Below, piece by piece: positions 6,922-11,647 of a DNA stretch of 11,647 nt (positions within the stretch are counted from its first letter, which is position 1; each line of letters begins with the position of its first letter). The position numbers and the translations under genes are program-made. This DNA comes from Cellulomonas sp. (GTDB lineage Bacteria; Actinomycetota; Actinomycetes; Actinomycetales; Cellulomonadaceae). The notes beneath the pieces are model-generated. The model saw only the letters and a program-made list of their open reading frames with translations, was not told the origin of the DNA and did not search any database. The DNA lies in assembly GCA_027451305.1 (NCBI GenBank), contig DAIDJQ010000217.1, positions 1 to 11,647 of the forward strand. Reading direction: 5' to 3'.

Positions 6922-6927
6922 TACGAT
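6922..6927 (+). promoter_or_regulatory. -10-like box TACGAT for leaderless aldo/keto reductase gene
   Basis: TACGAT is followed by GCGCGAC (7 nt) and the GTG at 6935. No Shine-Dalgarno sequence is present and no clear -35 hexamer is seen. The hexamer also contains the first two bases of an in-frame ATG at 6926, which would place the promoter inside the gene if used. Confidence 0.58.
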
Positions 6928-6934
6928 GCGCGAC

Positions 6935-7870
6935 GTGACGACTGTGCAGGTGGGTGACTCGGACCTGAAGGTGCTGCCGCTGGCGCTGGGCGGCAACGTG
7001 TTCGGCTGGACCGCCGACGAGACGACCAGCATGGGGGTGCTGGACGCCTTCGTCGAGGCCGGCGGGTCGATGGTCGACACGGCCGACGGCTACTCCCACT
7101 GGGTGCCCGGCCACGAGGGCGGCGAGAGCGAGACGATCATCGGCCGCTGGCTCGCCCGTCGCGGCCGACGGGACGACGTGGTGGTCGCGACGAAGGTCTC
7201 ACGGCACCCGCAGTTCCTCGGCCTCGCGCCGGAGACCGTCCGCGCGGCGGCGCACGCCTCGCTGCGGCGGCTCGGCACCGACCACATCGACCTGTACTAC
7301 GCGCACTTCGACGACCCGTCGGTGCCGCTGGCGGACTCGCTCGGTGCACTGTCGGCGCTGGTCGACGAGGGGTTGGTGCGCCACCTCGGCATCTCCAACT
7401 ACACGCCGGACCGCATCGACGAGTGGCTCGCCGTCACCGACCGCGAGAACCTGCACCGGCCGGTCGCGCTGCAGCCGGAGTACAACCTCGTCGAGCGCGC
7501 GTTCGAGGACGGGCTGCGGTCCCGGGCCGAGACGTACCACCTGGGTGTGTTCCCCTACTACGCGCTCGCGTCGGGCTTCCTCACCGGCAAGTACCGGGCG
7601 GAGGGCTCCCCCGAAGGGCCGCGCGCCGGCCGTGCCGCGCACTACCTCGACGCCCGCGGCACGGCGGTCCTGGCCGTGCTCGACGAGGTCGCGGCCGCCC
7701 ACGCCGTCTCCGACGCCACCGTCGCGCTGGCCTGGCTGCGCACGCGGCCGACCGTCGTCGCGCCGATCGCCAGCGCCCGCACGCTCGAGCAGCTGCCGGA
7801 CCTGCTGGCGTCGACCTCGCTGCAGCTGGCGCCCGACGAGGTCGCAGCGCTCGACGCAGCCTCGCGCTGA
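6935..7870 (+). CDS. Aldo/keto reductase
   Basis: NADPH-dependent oxidoreductase of the (beta/alpha)8-barrel AKR superfamily, 311 residues and cytosolic. The catalytic tetrad is visible: Asp48 and Tyr53 in VDTADGYS, Lys87 in VVATKVSR, and His124 in DLYYAHFDD. The late segment TVALAWLRTRPTVVAPIASART (starting near 260) matches the cofactor-binding end of the family. Sequence features resemble the bacterial AKRs annotated only by family, so the substrate is unknown. The start is ambiguous among GTG 6905, ATG 6926 and GTG 6935; I chose 6935 because TACGAT ends exactly 7 nt before it, as at other genes here. A strong terminator separates it from glpK, so a role with glycerol is not supported. xthA follows after 34 bp from its own promoter. 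Confidence 0.9.
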   Translation: MTTVQVGDSDLKVLPLALGGNVFGWTADETTSMGVLDAFVEAGGSMVDTADGYSHWVPGHEGGESETIIGRWLARRGRRDDVVVATKVSRHPQFLGLAPETVRAAAHASLRRLGTDHIDLYYAHFDDPSVPLADSLGALSALVDEGLVRHLGISNYTPDRIDEWLAVTDRENLHRPVALQPEYNLVERAFEDGLRSRAETYHLGVFPYYALASGFLTGKYRAEGSPEGPRAGRAAHYLDARGTAVLAVLDEVAAAHAVSDATVALAWLRTRPTVVAPIASARTLEQLPDLLASTSLQLAPDEVAALDAASR

Positions 7871-7891
7871 CCCGCTGTCACCGGCCCCCGG

Positions 7892-7897
7892 TAGCGT
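7892..7897 (+). promoter_or_regulatory. -10-like box TAGCGT for leaderless xthA
   Basis: TAGCGT is followed by GCGGTCC (7 nt) and the ATG at 7905. There is no Shine-Dalgarno sequence. CTGACC lies 19 bp upstream as a weak -35 candidate overlapping the end of the preceding gene. Confidence 0.6.
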
Positions 7898-7904
7898 GCG
7901 GTCC

Positions 7905-8696
7905 ATGCGGCTGGCCACCTGGAACGTCAACTCGATCCGCGCCCGCGTGGACCGCGTGCTCACCTACCTCGACCGCACCGGCGTCGAGGTGCTGGCGATG
8001 CAGGAGACCAAGGTCAAGGACGACGCGTTCCCCCGCGAGGGGTTCGAGGCACTCGGCTACGAGGTGGTGACCAGCGGGTTCAGCCAGTGGAACGGTGTCG
8101 CGATCGCCTCCAAGGTCGGCGTCACGGACGTCGAGCAGGGGTTCGCCGGGCAGCCGACGTGGGGCGACCCGGCGGTCGCGGAGGCTCGCGCGCTCGGCGC
8201 CACCTGCGGCGGCGTCCGGGTGTGGAGCCTGTACGTGCCCAACGGCCGCGAGGTGGGCGACCCGCACTACACCTACAAGCTGGAGTGGCTCGCCCGCCTG
8301 CGGGACGTCGCCGACGGGTGGTTGACGTCCGACCCCGCGGCGCGGATCGCCCTCGTGGGCGACTGGAACATCGCCCCGCTGGACACCGACGTGTGGGACA
8401 TCGGGTTCTTCGCCGGGCGCACCCATGTCACCCCTGCCGAGCGGGACGCGTTCGAGGCGATCGCCGTCGCCGGGTACACCGAGGTGTCGCGGCAGCACGT
8501 CCCGGCCGAGCACACGTACACGTACTGGGACTACCAGCAGCTGCGCTTCCCCCGGAACGAGGGGATGCGGATCGACCTCACCTACGCCTCGCCGGCCTTG
8601 GCCGCTGCCGTGACCGAGGTGACGATCGAGCGGAACGAGCGCAAAGGGAAGGCGCCGTCCGACCACGTGCCGGTGGTGCTCACCATCGCGGACTGA
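7905..8696 (+). CDS. xthA: Exodeoxyribonuclease III / AP endonuclease
   Basis: Mg-dependent enzyme that cuts DNA 5' to abasic sites and degrades 3' ends of duplex DNA in base-excision repair. The 263-residue protein is of normal length and shows the full endonuclease/exonuclease/phosphatase fold: WNVNSIRAR at 6-14, the metal ligand Glu34 in MQETKVKDD, LYVPNG, Asp153 and Asn155 in GDWNIAP, RIDLTYAS, and the Asp253-His254 pair in SDHVPVVL. The ATG at 7905 is supported by TAGCGT 7 nt upstream and by the MRLATWNVNS beginning typical of the family. It is one of two base-excision repair genes in the window with mutY, but they are 7 kb apart and not an operon. Confidence 0.95.
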   Translation: MRLATWNVNSIRARVDRVLTYLDRTGVEVLAMQETKVKDDAFPREGFEALGYEVVTSGFSQWNGVAIASKVGVTDVEQGFAGQPTWGDPAVAEARALGATCGGVRVWSLYVPNGREVGDPHYTYKLEWLARLRDVADGWLTSDPAARIALVGDWNIAPLDTDVWDIGFFAGRTHVTPAERDAFEAIAVAGYTEVSRQHVPAEHTYTYWDYQQLRFPRNEGMRIDLTYASPALAAAVTEVTIERNERKGKAPSDHVPVVLTIAD

Positions 8697-8721
8697 GCGG
8701 CGGGCCGAGGCACCCCTGACC

Positions 8722-8733
8722 GGACCACGGTCC
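8722..8733 (+). terminator. Weak hairpin after xthA
   Basis: GGACC-AC-GGTCC is a short inverted repeat 25 bp after the xthA stop, with a workable 4-bp stem and 4-nt loop. It is the only candidate for ending xthA transcription before the next promoter, and it is weak. The rest of the 98-bp gap shows nothing beyond the TACGTT box. Confidence 0.25.
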
Positions 8734-8781
8734 ACCCGCAGATCGCCTGCCGAAGCGGGCACCCGCGCGGGAGCGCTGCGC

Positions 8782-8787
8782 TACGTT
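8782..8787 (+). promoter_or_regulatory. -10-like box TACGTT for leaderless DUF4190 protein gene
   Basis: TACGTT is followed by GCGGCCC (7 nt) and the ATG at 8795. The upstream bases contain no ribosome binding site. The 7-nt spacer is nearly identical to that of xthA (GCGGTCC). Confidence 0.6.
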
Positions 8788-8794
8788 GCGGCCC

Positions 8795-9787
8795 ATGAGC
8801 CAGGACCCGGGCACCGCTGGCGAGCCTGCGCAGCAGCACAACCCGTTCGCGGCGCCGGCGCCGCCGCCGGCCGCAGGGCCTGAGCTCGGACAGGATCCGC
8901 TGCCCGTGCAGGGCGCGTACCGCCAGGCGCCGGCCTGCACGCAGCCGCTGCCGTACGGATCGGTCCCCACCTACGGCCGACCAGGAGACGGCCAGCTCCC
9001 CACCTACGGCCAGCCCGGGTACGGCCAGGTGCCGACGTACGGCGCGCCCGGGTACGGGTACCCGCCGGCCGGCGGTCCGGCGTTCGCGCCACCGGCGGGC
9101 TGGGACCCCCCGCGCACCGACTCGATGGCGATCGCCGCGCTCGTCGTCGCCATCAGCGGGTTCCTGCTGATCGTGACGTTCCCGGTGGGTCTCGGCCTCG
9201 GCATCGCCGCGCTGGTGCGTACCCGCAGACGGCAGCTCGGCGGCCGCGGCCTGGCCGTCGGTGCGATCGCCGTCGGCGCGTTCGGAACCGTGGTCGTCAT
9301 CGGCGGCATCGTGCTGTCGCTGGTGCTCGCGGCGCGTTCCGGCAGCTTCTCGGGCTCCGGCACCTCGTCCGGCACGTCGGGCGCATCGGGCGTCGCGCTG
9401 CCGGAGTACCGGCTGGTGCAGGGCCTGACGCCGGGCGAGTGCCTGCAGGGTGACCCCACGTCGTGGTCGCTCGACGACGCCGTCCCGGTGAGCTGCACCG
9501 CGCTGCACGACATGGAGGTGGTGCAGGTGTACCAGCTCGCCGAGCGCCCCGCGGACGACACCGGGAACCGTGGCCGAGGGGTCAGGTCCGCGGAGTCGAC
9601 CTGCCGGGAGGACGTGCTGGCCGCCAACTCGTCGCTGCTCGGCAACGACGACTGGTCGGCGGTCTACGCCCCGCACCCCGACCAGTGGGATGCCGGCCAG
9701 ACGTCCGCCTACTGCATGTGGGTCAGCGGCTCGGGAGTCCGCGGCTCGGCCACCCAGGGCTTCGGCGCCCAGAGCTCGGCTCTCTGA
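8795..9787 (+). CDS. DUF4190 membrane protein with Pro/Tyr/Gly-rich tail and Septum_form-like extracellular domain
   Basis: Membrane protein of 330 residues and unknown precise function. Residues 1-105 are a cytoplasmic, low-complexity tail rich in Pro, Gly, Tyr and Gln, with three 11-residue repeats of the form xPTYGxPGxGQ at 57-89. Residues 111-145 and about 152-181 are strongly hydrophobic and separated by RTRRRQ, the DUF4190 pattern of a two-segment hairpin. After a Ser/Gly/Thr linker (182-205) comes an exported domain with four Cys (216, 234, 270, 307), probably two disulfides, and the motif VPVSCTALHDMEVV resembling the Septum_form family (PF13845). In actinobacteria such proteins are loosely linked with the cell envelope or division, but nothing nearby confirms this. 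The ATG at 8795 follows TACGTT by 7 nt. Confidence 0.82.
   Translation: MSQDPGTAGEPAQQHNPFAAPAPPPAAGPELGQDPLPVQGAYRQAPACTQPLPYGSVPTYGRPGDGQLPTYGQPGYGQVPTYGAPGYGYPPAGGPAFAPPAGWDPPRTDSMAIAALVVAISGFLLIVTFPVGLGLGIAALVRTRRRQLGGRGLAVGAIAVGAFGTVVVIGGIVLSLVLAARSGSFSGSGTSSGTSGASGVALPEYRLVQGLTPGECLQGDPTSWSLDDAVPVSCTALHDMEVVQVYQLAERPADDTGNRGRGVRSAESTCREDVLAANSSLLGNDDWSAVYAPHPDQWDAGQTSAYCMWVSGSGVRGSATQGFGAQSSAL
8963..9061 (+). repeat. Three tandem 33-bp repeats encoding xPTYGxPGxGQ
   Basis: Three consecutive 33-bp units (8963-8995, 8996-9028, 9029-9061) encode VPTYGRPGDGQ, LPTYGQPGYGQ and VPTYGAPGYGY. Units differ at synonymous and non-synonymous positions, so the array is not a very recent copy. It lies in the cytoplasmic tail ahead of the first membrane segment. 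Confidence 0.85.
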
Positions 9788-9804
9788 GCCGGCGTCGGCG
9801 ACCG

Positions 9805-9827
9805 TGCGGACCTGGACGAGGTGCGCG
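9805..9827. terminator. Imperfect hairpin between convergent genes
   Basis: GCG-g-ACCT and AGGT-g-CGC pair around GGACG, with one G-G mismatch and a closing wobble. It sits in the 44-bp gap between two convergent stop codons. No T-tract is present. A shared terminator is inferred from position. Confidence 0.3.
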
Positions 9828-9831
9828 AGGC

Positions 9832-10338
9832 TCAGCCGGCGAGGTAGGCGGTCAGCCCCTCGACGACGAGCGCGTGGTCGTCCTGCTGCGGCAGGCCGGA
9901 CACCGCGACGACGCCGACCAGCTGCCCGTCCACCCGCAGCGGGAAGCAGCCGCCGTGGGCCTTGTAGGTGTCGTCGAGCCCGGACGCCTCCTCGAACGTG
10001 CCGCCCTCGACCCGGTACCGGGTGCCGACGGCGAACGACGAGTGGCCGTAGTGCCGCACCACCTTCGCCTTGGCGCCGATCCACCAGTCGTTGGTGGTCG
10101 ACGAGCCGGGGAACGCGCGCTGGAACACGGTGTGCGGCCCGTCGGGGGTGTCCACCTCGACGCGCACCACCACCGGCAGCTGCCGCTGCTCGGCGAGAGC
10201 CGCGACGACGGTGCCGAGCCGCCCGGCGTCGTCGTACGTCAGGTGCGGCAGCACCAGCCGCTCCTCCTGGGCCTCGAGCTCGGCGAGCAGGGCCGGGTCC
10301 GAGAACTTCACCGGGGCGGGCTGGACGGCGTCGGTCAC
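9832..10338 (-). CDS. UPF0303 family protein (haem-degrading/HbpS-like fold)
   Basis: Small soluble protein of 168 residues. It matches, from memory, the UPF0303 group within the haem-degrading superfamily (PF03928), which includes yeast YBR137W: the NDWWIGAKAKVVRHYGHSS block at 83-101, the AHGGCFPLRV block at 127-136, and VSGLPQQDDHALV at 146-158. No signal peptide or membrane segment is seen, so it should act in the cytoplasm. The biochemical role of bacterial UPF0303 proteins is not established, and I do not assign one; haem binding is only suggested by the fold. The GTG at 10338 has TACCGT ending 6 nt upstream. It lies 24 bp downstream of clpB on the same strand, so it could also be read through from clpB. 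Confidence 0.85.
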   Translation of the reverse strand: MTDAVQPAPVKFSDPALLAELEAQEERLVLPHLTYDDAGRLGTVVAALAEQRQLPVVVRVEVDTPDGPHTVFQRAFPGSSTTNDWWIGAKAKVVRHYGHSSFAVGTRYRVEGGTFEEASGLDDTYKAHGGCFPLRVDGQLVGVVAVSGLPQQDDHALVVEGLTAYLAG

Positions 10339-10344
10339 GCGGTG

Positions 10345-10350
10345 ACGGTA
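10345..10350 (-). promoter_or_regulatory. -10-like box TACCGT for leaderless UPF0303 gene
   Basis: On the minus strand TACCGT is followed by CACCGC (6 nt) and the GTG at 10338, without a Shine-Dalgarno sequence. The box lies wholly in the 24-bp gap after clpB; any -35 element would lie inside the clpB coding end, and none is clear. Confidence 0.5.
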
Positions 10351-10362
10351 CCCCGCCGGCGG

Positions 10363-11647
10363 TCAGTCGACGACGCCGGGGGACCCGGTGGTGACCGCCA
10401 GCCCCTCGGCCCCGCGGTCCACCACCACGGTGTCGCCGTCGTGCACCTGCCCCGCCAGCAGCGAACGGGCGAGCCGGTCGCCGATCTCGCGCTGCACCAG
10501 GCGGCGCAGCGGCCGGGCGCCGTACGCCGGGTCGTAGCCCTCCAGCGCCAGCCACTCCCGGGCCGCCGGCGTCACCTCGAGCAGCAGCCGACGGTCCGAG
10601 AGCCGACGGGCCAGGTTGGCCACCTGCAGCTCGACGATCTCGCCGATCTCCTCGAGCGTGAGCGCGTCGAACAGCACGATGTCGTCGAGACGGTTCAGGA
10701 ACTCCGGCTTGAACGCCGTCCGCACGGCCGTCATCACGGCCTCGCGGCGGGCGGTGTCCGAGAGGGTCGGGTCGGCCAGGAACTGGGAGCCCAGGTTCGA
10801 GGTCAGCACCAGGATCACGTTGCGGAAGTCGACGGTCCGGCCCTGACCGTCGGTCAGGCGGCCGTCGTCGAGCACCTGCAGGAGGATGTCGAACACCTCG
10901 GGGTGGGCCTTCTCCACCTCGTCGAGCAGCACCACGGCGTAGGGACGGCGCCGCACCGCCTCGGTCAGCTGACCGCCCTCCTCGTAGCCGACGTAGCCGG
11001 GGGGCGCCCCGACCAGGCGGGCGACCGAGTGCTTCTCGGAGTACTCGCTCATGTCGATGCGGACCATGGCGCGCTCGTCGTCGAACAGGAAGTCCGCGAG
11101 CGCCTTGGCCAGCTCCGTCTTGCCGACGCCCGTGGGGCCGAGGAACAGGAAGGAGCCGGTGGGCCGGTCCGGGTCGGAGATGCCGGCGCGGGCACGACGG
11201 ACGGCGTCGGAGACGATGCCGACGGCGCGCTTCTGCCCTATCAGGCGCTCACCGAGGACGTCCTCCATCCGCAGCAGCTTGGCGGTCTCGCCCTCCAGCA
11301 GCCGGCCGGCGGGGATGCCCGTCCAGGCGGCGACCACCTCGGCGACCTCGTCGGGACCGACCTTCTCCGCGATCATCGGGGTGGTCCCGGCGAGGTCCGC
11401 GTCGGCACCCTCCCCGGCGGACTCGGCAGCCACGATCTCCTTCTCCACGGCCGGGATCTCGCCGTACATCAGGCGGCCGGCCGTCGCCAGGTCACCCTCG
11501 CGCTGGGCGCGCTCGGAGTCGGCACGCAGCTGGTCCAGGCGGGCGCGCAGGTCCCCGACCCGGTTGTGGCCGGCCTTCTCCTTCTCCCACCGGGCGGTCA
11601 GCGACGCGAGCTCCTCACGGCGGTCGGCGAGGTCGGCGCGCAGCTTG
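10363..11647 (-). CDS. clpB: ATP-dependent disaggregase ClpB, C-terminal half (runs off right edge)
   Basis: Hexameric AAA+ chaperone that threads aggregated proteins through its pore together with DnaK. About 427 residues are visible, roughly half of a full ClpB. The first part is the end of the coiled-coil middle domain, where [24 protein letters not shown] follows the expected pattern. The second AAA+ module follows: AAWTGIP, Walker [11 protein letters not shown] (codons 11110-11139), pore loop GYVGYEEGG, Walker B VVLLDE (10918-10935), sensor 1 LTSNLGS, the arginine-finger region [10 protein letters not shown], and sensor 2 GARPLRR. The middle domain separates it from ClpA and ClpC. The frame is open through 11647; the ATG at 11469 is internal, not a start. 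Its promoter, where HspR/HAIR control would be expected in actinobacteria, is outside the window. Confidence 0.95.
   Translation of the reverse strand, partial: KLRADLADRREELASLTARWEKEKAGHNRVGDLRARLDQLRADSERAQREGDLATAGRLMYGEIPAVEKEIVAAESAGEGADADLAGTTPMIAEKVGPDEVAEVVAAWTGIPAGRLLEGETAKLLRMEDVLGERLIGQKRAVGIVSDAVRRARAGISDPDRPTGSFLFLGPTGVGKTELAKALADFLFDDERAMVRIDMSEYSEKHSVARLVGAPPGYVGYEEGGQLTEAVRRRPYAVVLLDEVEKAHPEVFDILLQVLDDGRLTDGQGRTVDFRNVILVLTSNLGSQFLADPTLSDTARREAVMTAVRTAFKPEFLNRLDDIVLFDALTLEEIGEIVELQVANLARRLSDRRLLLEVTPAAREWLALEGYDPAYGARPLRRLVQREIGDRLARSLLAGQVHDGDTVVVDRGAEGLAVTTGSPGVVD

Noticed and set aside
6905..6934. Earlier starts (GTG 6905, ATG 6926) for the aldo/keto reductase
   Set aside because: Neither has a ribosome binding site, and both would put the TACGAT box inside or at the edge of the coding region. 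The GTG at 6935 matches the leaderless spacing of the other genes. The ATG at 6926 is not fully excluded.
5215..7080. Minus-strand open frame of about 620 codons opposite glpK
   Set aside because: It mirrors the codon bias of glpK, shows no recognisable domain and crosses the terminator region.
7881..7891. CCGG-CCC-CCGG inverted repeat before xthA, as a terminator or operator
   Set aside because: A 4-bp stem of only C and G is expected by chance here, and it overlaps the promoter.
9786..9840. Repeated AGCCGGCG at 9787-9794 and 9833-9840, possible attachment-like direct repeat
   Set aside because: Only 8 bp, GC-only apart from one base, flanking a 38-bp gap between ordinary convergent genes; no integrase or mobile gene is near.
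8582..10555. Minus-strand open frame of over 650 codons spanning three genes
   Set aside because: It crosses the UPF0303, DUF4190 and xthA loci in a frame with Arg/Ala/Gly-rich nonsense composition, while all three of those genes have clear family motifs.
1..11647. Search for mobile elements, CRISPR, tRNA, toxin-antitoxin or defence genes
   Set aside because: All coding space is taken by recognisable chromosomal genes, gaps are short, and base composition is even throughout. Nothing suggests a transferred island.

Overview
The window is a GC-rich (over 70 % by eye) chromosomal segment with strongly G/C-biased third codon positions and short intergenic gaps. Its proteins are of high-GC actinobacterial type: a mycobacterial-style short ArgA, MutY without a full C-terminal domain, and a two-pass DUF4190 protein with a Septum_form-like exterior. 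This suggests a member of the Micrococcales, perhaps Cellulomonas or a relative; that placement is an inference from gene content and composition. I see no rRNA, tRNA, CRISPR array, insertion sequence, phage gene or integration site.

Layout. From the left edge: mutY (+, adenine glycosylase, possibly cut at its start) converges on argA (-, N-acetylglutamate synthase). Behind argA on the minus strand lies a SorC-family regulator, divergent from the operon glpD-glpF-glpK (+). That operon carries the full glycerol route: entry by an aquaglyceroporin, phosphorylation by glycerol kinase, oxidation by FAD-dependent glycerol-3-phosphate dehydrogenase. It ends in a strong hairpin after glpK. Three single genes on the plus strand follow: an aldo/keto reductase, exonuclease III (xthA) and a membrane protein with a Pro/Tyr/Gly-rich tail. 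The last converges on a UPF0303 (haem-degrading-like fold) gene (-), which lies 24 bp downstream of clpB (-). clpB runs off the right edge, so only its C-terminal half is present.

Regulation. The 174-bp gap between the SorC gene and glpD holds a perfect 16-bp palindrome (GTGCAC-GTTT-GTGCAC). It lies just upstream of a TACGTT -10-like element for glpD and downstream of a TATCCT -10-like element for the regulator, so one operator could control both. The four genes of this locus have clear Shine-Dalgarno sequences. Five other genes (argA, aldo/keto reductase, xthA, the DUF4190 gene and the UPF0303 gene) have none; each instead has a TANNNT box ending 6 or 7 nt before its start codon, the layout of leaderless transcription. 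This split between led and leaderless genes is the most distinctive structural signal here.

No undescribed defence, mobile or biosynthetic system is visible. The observations worth following are the regulatory layout, unusual pore residues in GlpF, a C-terminal tail on GlpD and the UPF0303-clpB linkage. No stretch longer than 174 bp lacks a gene.
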